Assembly: GCF_012221945.1 (NCBI RefSeq)
Contig: NZ_CP032549.1
Span: 3,162,001 to 3,226,000, forward strand
Direction of reading: 5' to 3'
Origin: Glutamicibacter mishrai
GTDB taxonomy: Bacteria > Actinomycetota > Actinomycetes > Actinomycetales > Micrococcaceae
DNA length: 64,000 nt
Part shown: positions 16,664 to 23,674 of the stretch, piece after piece
Layout of the letters: every line of letters starts with the position of its first letter
Numbering within the stretch: position 1 is the stretch's first letter
Notes under the pieces: generated by a model
Seen by the model: the letters and a program-made list of their open reading frames with translations, nothing else
What the model was told of the DNA's origin: nothing
Database searches by the model: none
Program-made: the position numbers and the translations under genes

Positions 16664-17173
16664 ATGCATATCCGTCCTGAAGTCTTTGATGACCGTGCAG
16701 CGGTGTATGCAGTAACGCATGCAGCCTTTGCCGGAATTGACCCCATGGTTGAGCCTGAAGAAGTCGGGTTGCTTCAGAATCTGTTCGACTGCGAAGAGTA
16801 TGACTCACGCTTCTCACTCGTGGCGCTCGACGATTCAGTAGTCATTGGCCACGTCATTGCTACGTGGGGAAGGATCGGTGGCGAGCCAATGCTGGGGCTT
16901 GGGCCGCTGGCCGTAGCGCCGGAATACCAGCACCGAGGCGTCGGTTCGATTTTGATGCAGAGCATCCATGATCAGGCCGAAGCTGAATTGCTGAGTGGAA
17001 TCGTGTTGCTCGGCGCACCGGGGTACTACCGCCGTTTTGGCTACGAGCCGGCGCACGCTCGCGGGATCACGCCCAGCGATGCAAGCTGGGGAGAGCACTT
17101 CATGGTGCGCGTCTTCGATGAATCAAGACTTCCGCGAGGCGACTTCCAATACGCCAAGCCATTCGGTGTTTGA
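16664..17173 (+). CDS. GNAT-family N-acetyltransferase (YhbS-like)
   Basis: The 169-residue cytosolic protein shows the GNAT acetyl-CoA site: the beta4 strand LGLGPLAVAPEYQHRGVGSILMQ near residues 75-100, with the QHRGVG pyrophosphate loop, followed by VLLGAPGYYRRFGYEPA near 115-130, a motif of the YhbS-like branch. The family transfers acetyl groups to small molecules or protein amines; the substrate is not readable. It stands alone, 69 bases before the next gene. Confidence 0.88.
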   Translation: MHIRPEVFDDRAAVYAVTHAAFAGIDPMVEPEEVGLLQNLFDCEEYDSRFSLVALDDSVVIGHVIATWGRIGGEPMLGLGPLAVAPEYQHRGVGSILMQSIHDQAEAELLSGIVLLGAPGYYRRFGYEPAHARGITPSDASWGEHFMVRVFDESRLPRGDFQYAKPFGV

Positions 17174-17241
17174 CTAACCAATTAGCTCAGAAAAGCGCTG
17201 CGACTATTGTCTAGATTAATCATCTGGCGTAGACATGAAAC

Positions 17242-17718
17242 ATGTCATCAAATGCAGAGCTAGAACAACTGTCCTTCACCGTTTCCGGGTTTATCTCCAA
17301 AGCGGTGTCCCAGGTATATGAGGCCGTGGCCGATCCGGCCCAACTATCGAGTTACTTCACTACCGGTGGGGCGCAGGGGCGGCTTGAAGCGGGAACGACG
17401 GTTACGTGGGACTTCCATGATTTCCCCGGAGCCTTCCCGGTCAAGGTGCTGGAGGCGGAATTCCCCAAAAAGATCGTCTTGCAGTGGGGTGCGGAGCACG
17501 CCACAGCAGATGACGCAATGAATACCGTGACCTTCGAATTCACCTCGGTGGATGACAGCACCAGAACAAAAGTCGACATCACCGAAAGCGCCTGGCAGGC
17601 CAATTCCGCCGGCGCTCAGGCGGCCTTCGGCAATTGCATGGGCTGGACCGGCATGATGGCCGCTATGAAGACCTGGCTGGAATATGGGATCAATCTCCGA
17701 GAAGGCTTCTATAAGTAA
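17242..17718 (+). CDS. SRPBCC/AHSA1-family protein
   Basis: The 158-residue protein matches the START-like AHSA1 (Aha1 C-terminal) domain: an N-terminal strand, the helix SQVYEAVADPAQLSSYFT (residues 22-40), TVTWDFHDFPGAFPVKVLE and the C-terminal long helix beginning WTGMMAAMKTWLEYG. Members bind hydrophobic ligands in a cavity or act in stress responses; no specific role can be assigned. It is followed by a convergent gene 12 bases away. Confidence 0.85.
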   Translation: MSSNAELEQLSFTVSGFISKAVSQVYEAVADPAQLSSYFTTGGAQGRLEAGTTVTWDFHDFPGAFPVKVLEAEFPKKIVLQWGAEHATADDAMNTVTFEFTSVDDSTRTKVDITESAWQANSAGAQAAFGNCMGWTGMMAAMKTWLEYGINLREGFYK

Positions 17719-17730
17719 TCCGCGTTGCTT

Positions 17731-18324
17731 CTAACGCCGACGACGATAGTAGACGTGTGTAGCCAAAGGCGTTTCACGCCGTGAGTACCGATCCATGTGG
17801 GTCTCGATGGTTTCCACGGTGATGGCTTCGCCACGTCCTAACTGGATCGGCGCGATATGCAGCCGCATCTCGTCAATGAGGCCCGCCTTGAGGAACTGCA
17901 CAATGGTGTTAGCGCCGCCGGCAATGGCAACTGGCCGTTCGCCCGCGGCCTCTTGCGCCTCCGAAAGCGCCTCGTGGATCCCTTCGGTGATGAATTGGAA
18001 ACTGGTTCCGCCATCCATCCGGATCAGCGGACGCGGATGCGAACTGAGCACGAAAACCGGTGCGTGATAGGGCGGATTATCTCCCCACCAGCCGGTCCAG
18101 TCGGTGGAATGGGTACCGGAGGGCGGGCCGAACATATGGCTGCCCATGATGAACGCGGAAGCCTCGGTGATAGCTGCGATTTCTTTGGCGTTTTCTTCGG
18201 TTTGCTCGAATTGCCAGCGATGAAGTTTCTCCGCGCCTTCGCCCAACGGGAACTGCATGCTCTGATTGGGTCCTGCGCAGAAACCATCAGAAGAAACGGT
18301 TACATCACAAGTAACTGGCCCCAT
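17731..18324 (-). CDS. RibD C-terminal / dihydrofolate reductase-like family protein
   Basis: The 197-residue product resembles the deaminase-reductase (RibD_C) family: an N-terminal strand TCDVTVSSDGFCAGPNQS, a central FIMGSHMFG (NADPH-binding region, near residue 57), PVFVLSSHPRP near 88 and the nucleotide loop IAGGANTIVQFLKAGLIDEMRLHIAPIQLGRG near 135-165. Such proteins are NADPH-dependent reductases of mostly unknown substrate. It is convergent with the SRPBCC gene. Confidence 0.88.
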   Translation of the reverse strand: MGPVTCDVTVSSDGFCAGPNQSMQFPLGEGAEKLHRWQFEQTEENAKEIAAITEASAFIMGSHMFGPPSGTHSTDWTGWWGDNPPYHAPVFVLSSHPRPLIRMDGGTSFQFITEGIHEALSEAQEAAGERPVAIAGGANTIVQFLKAGLIDEMRLHIAPIQLGRGEAITVETIETHMDRYSRRETPLATHVYYRRRR

Positions 18325-18421
18325 TGCCTACTCCTCAAATCATCAATTGCAGTGGTGCTTCTGTAGATAAGTCCTACAGTGAACCGGTCACAGCGCAGAT
18401 GCAAGCAGTATCAGGTGGCGA

Positions 18422-19114
18422 TTATTTTTCGGGGCTGTCCTGATCCTCTTCGCCAGGGCTATTCCACAGCGTCGAACAGTGCCTTTTGACGAGTTCAGCT
18501 TCCAAAAGCATGGCCGCCTTGCGGTGGACGCACGGCACCCAACGCACCGCCAGATTCAATCGGTCAATGGCCCGGCGCGCCATGTGTTCCACGCTTTCGG
18601 GTCTGCCGGATTCCGCCTCGTGGGCGAGCTGGGTCAGCCATGCTGCATCGGCCAGCGCTAGATTCATGGCATATCGTCCAAGGCCTGAGGTGGCGCCCTT
18701 GCCGCTGGAGTAGAGCTTCAATCGGCCACGCAGGCCCTTGCCATTTCTTTCACCGGCTTGCCCGATGTACCGAGGGGGATTCTGCTCGTCGCCGCGCTCT
18801 CGGAAGACATAGACTCCGGGCAGCACCGGCGCTTCTTCGGCGGCCTGATCGAAGGGGATCCATTCGGACCATTCCAGGGCTCCGAGGATGGCATCATCGA
18901 TCGGGCGAAGCGGTGCGTCGATTCCGGGTGCCCCGGCAAATTGCAGTTGCTGCAACAAACTGGCGTGCAGGTGCCAGTTGCCGCCGGGCTTGTTGGGGAT
19001 TTGCACCGCGCCCTTGGGGCGCTGCTTTCTCAAGTAGCTTCGGAGATCCTTGGTATCGACGCCAAGTTGGCTGGCTGCTACGTCTAAGCTCAGTAGCTGC
19101 GCGTCCTTCAACAA
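18422..19114 (-). CDS. GIY-YIG-domain protein with N-terminal helix-turn-helix-like segment
   Basis: Two parts are visible in the 230 residues. The N-terminal 55 residues (LLSLDVAASQLGVDTKDLRSYLRKQ...) resemble a small helix-turn-helix. From about residue 98 a GIY-YIG nuclease core follows: PGVYVF (residues 99-104), PRYIGQAG (115-122), the Arg-containing GLRGRLKLYS, and a late Glu in AAMLLEAELVKR. The family cuts DNA with one metal ion; the cellular role here is unknown. The TTG at 19114 (AAGGAAG 5 bases upstream) is preferred: the upstream GTG at 19198 lies inside the terminator hairpin of the preceding gene. Confidence 0.65.
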   Translation of the reverse strand: MLKDAQLLSLDVAASQLGVDTKDLRSYLRKQRPKGAVQIPNKPGGNWHLHASLLQQLQFAGAPGIDAPLRPIDDAILGALEWSEWIPFDQAAEEAPVLPGVYVFRERGDEQNPPRYIGQAGERNGKGLRGRLKLYSSGKGATSGLGRYAMNLALADAAWLTQLAHEAESGRPESVEHMARRAIDRLNLAVRWVPCVHRKAAMLLEAELVKRHCSTLWNSPGEEDQDSPEK

Positions 19115-19178
19115 TGATCTTCCTTCTGTACTGAATTGATCCTTCAAGCAACGACATGCCTGATCCCATGGTGCCAGA

Positions 19179-19218
19179 AAACCCGGAAGAGCGGGCACTA
19201 GGGCCAGCCCTTCCGGGT
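19179..19218 (-). terminator. Terminator of the MarR-type gene
   Basis: On the minus strand CCCGGAAG...CTTCCGGG forms a stem (19183-19218) followed directly by TTTTCTGG. It ends the flavin oxidoreductase-MarR transcript. Confidence 0.75.
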
Positions 19219-19228
19219 AATCTGCCGG

Positions 19229-19687
19229 TTATTGAACTGCGCGATGCAGTTTGCTGCTCAGCCGGTTAAGTTCAAGGAATTCTTCCTCGGATAGCGCCGA
19301 GCCGAGAAGCTCGTGCAAATGCTTCACATGCTCCCGGCCTATTTCCTGCTGCAGTTTCAGTCCCTTATCGGTCAGGGAGAGCTGGGTGGCTCGATGATCC
19401 ACCGGATCCGGTTCGCGGACAACCAGTCCCTGCTCTTCAAGGCGGACCACCATGCGGCTCAAGCTGGGCTGGGAAATGAGCAATTGCTTGTTCAAGTCGA
19501 CCATCCGGCTCTTGCCCCCGGGGCAGGTGCGCAAGTTGAACAGGACATCGTATTCGCGCATGGACAGCTTGCCGAACTCCGGCATCGCGGTGATCTGGCG
19601 CATGACCGCCACCTGTGCCCGGAACAGGGATTCCCAGGCGTCGGTGGTGACCTTCAACGAGGCTACAGGTTTATTGGTCCCGGTCAC
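19229..19687 (-). CDS. MarR-family transcriptional regulator
   Basis: The product of about 152 residues has the MarR winged helix: KLSMREYDVLFNLRTCPGG, the recognition region LNKQLLISQPSLSRMVVRLEEQGLV and the wing VREPDPVDHRATQLSLTDKG. Although the frame is open to 19759, a GTG at 19687 with AAGGAG 10 bases upstream gives the normal family length; it overlaps the stop of the flavin oxidoreductase gene by 17 bases, so the pair is cotranscribed. It probably represses this operon, with a palindrome at 20855-20874 as a candidate site. Confidence 0.88.
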   Translation of the reverse strand: MTGTNKPVASLKVTTDAWESLFRAQVAVMRQITAMPEFGKLSMREYDVLFNLRTCPGGKSRMVDLNKQLLISQPSLSRMVVRLEEQGLVVREPDPVDHRATQLSLTDKGLKLQQEIGREHVKHLHELLGSALSEEEFLELNRLSSKLHRAVQ

Positions 19688-20804
19688 TTGTTGCTGACTC
19701 CTTGGTATTCGCTGCGTCAGCTTCCAGTTTAGCCCGGTGAGCGGCGACCAGCCCTTCATGGGCCGGGGCAGGGGTCAGATCTGCTGGCGCGCGGGATTCC
19801 ATCTCCTTGCGCAGTTCAGGCAAGACGTACTCGCCGAACATGTCCAGCTGGTTCAAAACGGTCTTCAGCGGCAGGCCCGCGTGGTCGATGAGGAAGAGCT
19901 GGCGCTGGTAGCTGCCGAAGTATTCCTGGAAGGTCAGGGTCTTTTCCAGAACCTGCTGAGGCGAGCCAACAGTCAAGGGGGTTTGCGCGGTGAAGTCCTC
20001 CAGCGATGGACCATGACCGTAGACCGGGGCATTGTCGAAGTAGGGGCGGAACTCCTTGACTGCCTGCTGCGAGTCCTTGGCCATGTAGAACTGGCCGCCC
20101 AGTCCGACGACGGCTTGGTGGGCCTTGCCGTGGCCGTAGTGCTCGTAGCGTTCGCGGTAGAGGTTGATCAGCTGCTGGTAGTGCTCCTTTGGCCAGAAGA
20201 TGTTGTTGGCGAAGAAGCCATCGCCGTAGTAGGCAGCGATCTCGGCGACCTGCGGGGTCCGGATGGAGCCGTGCCATACGAAGGGCGCCACATCGTCCAA
20301 CGGCCGTGGCGTGGAGGTGAAATTCTGCAGGGGAGTGCGGAAGGTGCCTTCCCAGTTCACTACGTCCTCATCCCACAGGCGGCGCAGCAGGTTGTAGTTC
20401 TCTACGGTGAGGTTGACCGAGTCCTGGATGTTCTTGCCGAACCATGGGTAGACCGGGCCGGTATTGCCTCGGCCCAGGACCAGATCCACGCGTCCACCGG
20501 ACAGATGCTGCAACATCGCGAAGTCTTCGGCGATCTTCACCGGATCATTCGTGGTGATCAGGGTAGTGGTGGTCGAGAGGATGATCCGCTTGGTCTGGGC
20601 GGCGATGTAGGCCAGCGTGGTGGTAGGAGAGGAAGAGAAGAATGGGCGGTTGTGGTGCTCGCCGATGGCGTAGACATCCATCCCGATTTCTTCGACCTTC
20701 TTGGCGATGGCTACCGAGGCGTCAATGCGTTCCTTTTCGGTAGGAATGCGGCCGGTGGTGGGGTCGCGGGTGATATCGCTGACTGAGAATACTCCGAACT
20801 GCAT
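19671..20804 (-). CDS. LLM-class flavin-dependent oxidoreductase
   Basis: The 377-residue protein belongs to the luciferase-like monooxygenases: MQFGVFSVSD at the start, YAIGEHHNRPFFSSSPTT near residue 45, the HLSGGRVDLVLGRGNTGPVYPWFG stretch near 100-125, and WHGSIRTPQVAEIAAYYGDGFFANN near 175-200. It should use reduced FMN supplied by a partner reductase and oxygen (or, in some members, F420). No flavin reductase lies beside it. It is the first gene of an operon with the overlapping MarR regulator, suggesting inducible handling of a small aromatic or aldehyde substrate, which remains unknown. Confidence 0.9.
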   Translation of the reverse strand: MQFGVFSVSDITRDPTTGRIPTEKERIDASVAIAKKVEEIGMDVYAIGEHHNRPFFSSSPTTTLAYIAAQTKRIILSTTTTLITTNDPVKIAEDFAMLQHLSGGRVDLVLGRGNTGPVYPWFGKNIQDSVNLTVENYNLLRRLWDEDVVNWEGTFRTPLQNFTSTPRPLDDVAPFVWHGSIRTPQVAEIAAYYGDGFFANNIFWPKEHYQQLINLYRERYEHYGHGKAHQAVVGLGGQFYMAKDSQQAVKEFRPYFDNAPVYGHGPSLEDFTAQTPLTVGSPQQVLEKTLTFQEYFGSYQRQLFLIDHAGLPLKTVLNQLDMFGEYVLPELRKEMESRAPADLTPAPAHEGLVAAHRAKLEADAANTKESATSDRDQ

Positions 20805-20854
20805 GTCCGCTCCTGTTTATCGTCGAGGTTTTGCGTTGTACGCTTACCTTCAAT

Positions 20855-20874
20855 TTATATGCGTATGCATGTAA
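20855..20874. promoter_or_regulatory. Candidate operator for the LLM-marR operon
   Basis: TTATATGC-GTAT-GCATGTAA is a 20-bp palindrome with 7 of 8 arm positions paired, 50 bases before the flavin oxidoreductase start. Size and position fit an autoregulated MarR site; this is inference. Confidence 0.45.
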
Positions 20875-20943
20875 TAACAAGTTGATGCGTCAAATATTCC
20901 CTCGCGCTACTCGTGTGCATGTGTTCGACAGGGATTCGATAGA

Positions 20944-21393
20944 GTGGTGATCATGGCAGGGGATCGCAGCGCAAAGTATCAGGACCAGACGGCGAAGCCA
21001 GTTTTGGGTCTGATGCAGCTGTCGCTGCTGATTGGCGCGGTCTTTGCTGGGTTGCTGTCGATGCATGTATTCATGGCCCCAACCATGGAGCCAGCTCCAT
21101 CGATGAGCGCACCTGAATCAGTGATGGTCACACATGATGCGCTTGATCATGAGCAGACGGCGCCGGCTGGAAGTCATGAAGACGGTGAGTGCGCCAATTG
21201 CCCAATGGAACACCAAATGTCTGCTGTCGGGTGCATCTTGGCACTGCTGGCAATGTTGCTATTTTTGCGCCCCCCAGGATTGAACTCACTCGGGGAAAAA
21301 CCGGAACACTGGACCAGGGTCCTCGTGTGCAGCCAGATGGACATTGCATATTTGAAGCCGGATTTGACCGCTTTGGGGATCTGCCGAACGTGA
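20944..21393 (+). CDS. DUF6153-like small membrane protein
   Basis: The 149-residue product has two hydrophobic segments (about residues 22-45 and 92-110) flanking an extracytoplasmic loop rich in Met, His and Cys (HEDGECANCPMEHQM), and resembles DUF6153 proteins that often sit before DUF305 genes in actinobacteria. The CxxC plus His/Met pattern suggests metal binding, inferred only. Start is uncertain among GTG 20944, GTG 20947 and ATG 20953. The next gene, a DUF305 lipoprotein, lies 92 bases downstream in the same direction. Confidence 0.7.
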   Translation: MVIMAGDRSAKYQDQTAKPVLGLMQLSLLIGAVFAGLLSMHVFMAPTMEPAPSMSAPESVMVTHDALDHEQTAPAGSHEDGECANCPMEHQMSAVGCILALLAMLLFLRPPGLNSLGEKPEHWTRVLVCSQMDIAYLKPDLTALGICRT

Positions 21394-21485
21394 CGAGCCG
21401 GCAACGCCGTTGAGGCTTGCCGCCCTCATTTTTGTGCCACCAGTTAGGTGGCATACGAATTATTCACGTGACGTAGGAGAACCCC

Positions 21486-22100
21486 ATGAAGAACAAGTCC
21501 TTATGCTTCAGCGCCCTGGCGCTGGGCGCCGTGATCGCGCTGAGCTCATGCGCGGCGGATCAGGGCCAGCAAGCTGGAACCTCATCGAAGTCCCATGGGA
21601 CCGAACACCAAATGACAGCTCCGTCGGAGTCCGCATCCGGTGCGGCCAACGAGGTGGACATGGATTTCGCCAGTGGGATGAAAGCCCATCATGAGCAGGC
21701 GCTGTCGATGTCCTCGGACCTCTTGGGCAAAAACCAGATTCCCGCGGAAGTCCGAAAACTGGCGGAACAGATCAAATCTGCGCAAGCCCCGGAGATCGAG
21801 CTCATGGAGAGCTGGCTTGCTCAATGGGGTATGCCCCAGACCATGGATCACCAGTCCATGGATCACGGGGAGGGAATGATTTCCCCGGAGGACATCGCCT
21901 TGCTTGAGAAAGCTGATGGCCCTGAAGCTGCCAAGCTGTTCCTCGAACAGATGATTCGGCATCATGAAGGGGCGGTGCAGATGGCCAAGACAGAAATTGC
22001 TGATGGCTCCTATCCGGAGGCCATCAAGTTGTCCCAGGGCATCGTTGAATCGCAGAATCAGGAGATCCAGCAGATGAAGGATCTCTTGAATGCGCTGTAG
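21486..22100 (+). CDS. DUF305 lipoprotein
   Basis: The 204-residue protein opens with a lipoprotein signal (ALGAVIALSSCA; acceptor Cys about residue 22). The mature part carries two DUF305 repeats of the ferritin-like helical fold: MDFASGMKAHHEQALSMS near residue 58 and MIRHHEGAVQMAKTEI near 157, with paired His residues and many Met. DUF305 proteins are frequently found with copper resistance genes; a metal-related role is plausible but unproven. GTAGGAG lies before the ATG. A strong terminator follows. Confidence 0.9.
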   Translation: MKNKSLCFSALALGAVIALSSCAADQGQQAGTSSKSHGTEHQMTAPSESASGAANEVDMDFASGMKAHHEQALSMSSDLLGKNQIPAEVRKLAEQIKSAQAPEIELMESWLAQWGMPQTMDHQSMDHGEGMISPEDIALLEKADGPEAAKLFLEQMIRHHEGAVQMAKTEIADGSYPEAIKLSQGIVESQNQEIQQMKDLLNAL

Positions 22101-22130
22101 ATTCCTTGGCGGAATAACGGCAATTGAATA

Positions 22131-22172
22131 GGCCGGTGGGCCGAACACCATTCGGTGCTCGGCCCACCGGCC
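22131..22172. terminator. Terminator between the DUF305 and DoxX genes
   Basis: GGCCGGTGGGCCGA and TCGGCCCACCGGCC form a 14-bp stem, extended by ACACC/GGTG inside. It lies between convergent genes and may act on both; no long T-run follows on either strand. Confidence 0.7.
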
Positions 22173-22191
22173 TATCCGTGCGTTCAGCTGG

Positions 22192-22614
22192 CTAGTTCTT
22201 GGCCCGCAACTGAGCCCGGTCGCGCCATGCTCCAGTGCCCCAGAGGGCAAGTGCGATGAGTACTGGCTGGAAGAACAATCGGGCAAGCCGCTTGTCGTCG
22301 GTGTCGAGTCCAAACGCGTCCCGGTGATCAAGCAGTTGGGCGATATTGCCGGGGAAGACCGCGACAAAGAAGAGTGCTGCGATCCAACCGACGTGCACTC
22401 GCTTCTTCAGCAAGGTCAGCAGCGAGACACCTAGCCCGACCTCGGCCACACCCGAAAGGATCACGACCAGATCTGGATCCAGCGGGAGACTCTGTGGCAC
22501 CTGGGCTTGGAATTCTTCGCGTGCGAAACTCAGGTGGCTGATTCCGGCGTAGGCCAGGAATGCGCCCAATGCCAGTCGTGCTGCATGCCTTGGCTTGCTG
22601 AGCTGATTAGTCAT
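22192..22614 (-). CDS. DoxX-family membrane protein
   Basis: The 140-residue protein has four predicted membrane helices and the DoxX-like features RLALGAFLAYAGISHLSFAR at the N-terminus and VILSGVAEVGLGVSLL in the middle. DoxX-type proteins are quinone- or redox-associated small membrane proteins; in actinobacteria some take part in detoxification complexes. It overlaps the ohr gene by 8 bases, so it is the last member of the ohrR-ohr-doxX group. The specific role is unknown. Confidence 0.85.
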   Translation of the reverse strand: MTNQLSKPRHAARLALGAFLAYAGISHLSFAREEFQAQVPQSLPLDPDLVVILSGVAEVGLGVSLLTLLKKRVHVGWIAALFFVAVFPGNIAQLLDHRDAFGLDTDDKRLARLFFQPVLIALALWGTGAWRDRAQLRAKN

Positions 22615-23026
22615 CGGAAACGGTGACGGTCACGTCGATGTTGCCACGGGTGGCATTCGAGTATGGGCAGACGGCGTGGGCTGCGTCAGCTAGCTCCTGG
22701 GCTGCGTCGTGGTCCATGCCTGGAATGACGACTTCGAGTTCTACCGAGAGCTTGTAGCCTTCGCCTTCGCGGTGCAGGCTGACGCGTCCTCCGACGCTGG
22801 AGTCCTCGACCTTGATCTTGCGGGCGCGGGCCACGGTGTTCAGTGCCGAGTGGAAGCAGGCCGAGTAGCCGGCGGCAAAGAGCTGTTCCGGGTTGGTGCC
22901 GATACCGCTGCCACCCAATTCCTTAGGGGCGGTGAGGACCAGATCAAGACGTCCGTCGGGAGTCTGGGCGCGGCCTTCGCGACCCTGGCCGGTGGACAGT
23001 GCTTCTGCGGTGTACAAGGTTTCCAT
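22607..23026 (-). CDS. ohr: Organic hydroperoxide resistance protein (Ohr, OsmC family)
   Basis: Ohr is a thiol-dependent peroxidase that reduces organic hydroperoxides, usually recharged by lipoylated proteins. The 139 residues show METLYTAEALSTGQGREGRA, the peroxidatic Cys in GTNPEQLFAAGYSACFHSAL (near residue 57) and the resolving Cys in AHAVCPYSNATRGNIDV (near 122), both typical of Ohr rather than OsmC. It lies 12 bases after ohrR, its expected repressor, on the same strand. Confidence 0.95.
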   Translation of the reverse strand: METLYTAEALSTGQGREGRAQTPDGRLDLVLTAPKELGGSGIGTNPEQLFAAGYSACFHSALNTVARARKIKVEDSSVGGRVSLHREGEGYKLSVELEVVIPGMDHDAAQELADAAHAVCPYSNATRGNIDVTVTVSDD

Positions 23027-23038
23027 TGTTCTGCCTTT

Positions 23039-23512
23039 CTAAGGGTGGACGTTCATTGGGGCCGTTGGGATTTGGCGGTCCGCTAGCGGGAGAGTCTGCA
23101 TCGTTTCGGTGATCAGATGCAGTGAATTGACCAGCGCTTTGGCGCTTTCGATATCAGGCAGTCCCGTGCCGCAGGCGATCTGTTCTGGGATATGTGCCAA
23201 GTCGTTGCGCAGCTCGGTTCCCTGCTGGGTGAGGACCACATTCACTACCCGGGTGTCGGATTCGCTGCGTTGCCGCTGGATGTAGTCTTTGCTTTCCAAG
23301 CGTCGCAGCAGCGGGGAGAGCGTCCCGGAATCGAGTTGGAGCATGTCGCCGATTTCCCGCACTGGCTTTGAGCCTTCATTCCATAGCACGACCAGCACCA
23401 GGTACTGGGTATAGGTTAACTGCCAGGGCGCCAAAAGCTCCGCATAGGCCCTGTTAGTTGCCCGGCTTGCCGAGTACAGGGAGAAGCACACCATCTCATC
23501 AACTATCGCCAT
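23039..23512 (-). CDS. ohrR: OhrR-type MarR-family repressor
   Basis: The 157-residue regulator has the one-Cys sensing motif of OhrR near its N-terminus (VCFSLYSASR, Cys9), followed by LLAPWQLTYTQYLVLVVLWNEG with the Tyr residues that bond to the oxidised Cys, and the winged helix LDSGTLSPLLRRLESKDYIQRQRSESDTRVV. In the family, oxidation of this Cys by organic peroxide releases DNA and turns on ohr. Its start lies 10 bases from a palindromic candidate operator, consistent with autoregulation. Confidence 0.93.
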   Translation of the reverse strand: MAIVDEMVCFSLYSASRATNRAYAELLAPWQLTYTQYLVLVVLWNEGSKPVREIGDMLQLDSGTLSPLLRRLESKDYIQRQRSESDTRVVNVVLTQQGTELRNDLAHIPEQIACGTGLPDIESAKALVNSLHLITETMQTLPLADRQIPTAPMNVHP

Positions 23513-23522
23513 GAGTCAATCA

Positions 23523-23547
23523 TTGCACGCAATTCAATTGTGCACAA
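23523..23547. promoter_or_regulatory. Candidate OhrR operator
   Basis: A 25-bp imperfect palindrome centred on AATTCAATT pairs at 9 of 12 arm positions (TTG..C.CAATT-C-AATTG.G..CAA). AATT-AATT cores are usual in OhrR sites. It starts 11 bases upstream of the ohrR start codon. Confidence 0.55.
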
Positions 23548-23624
23548 CTTAAAATTGCGGTGATCTAGTTCACCGGTAATCTCGCTTGGGTTCCGCGTGG
23601 GGGAGAACTGTTCCCGGACAGGCA

Positions 23625-23663
23625 AATCGGGGCGGAAACCCTGCCTGGGTTTCCGCCCCGATT
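23625..23663 (-). terminator. Terminator of the RND permease gene
   Basis: AATCGGGGCGGAAACC and GGTTTCCGCCCCGATT form a 16-bp perfect stem around CTGCCTG, just after the stop of the minus-strand permease gene. Confidence 0.75.
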
Positions 23664-23674
23664 GAGCATGTCGA

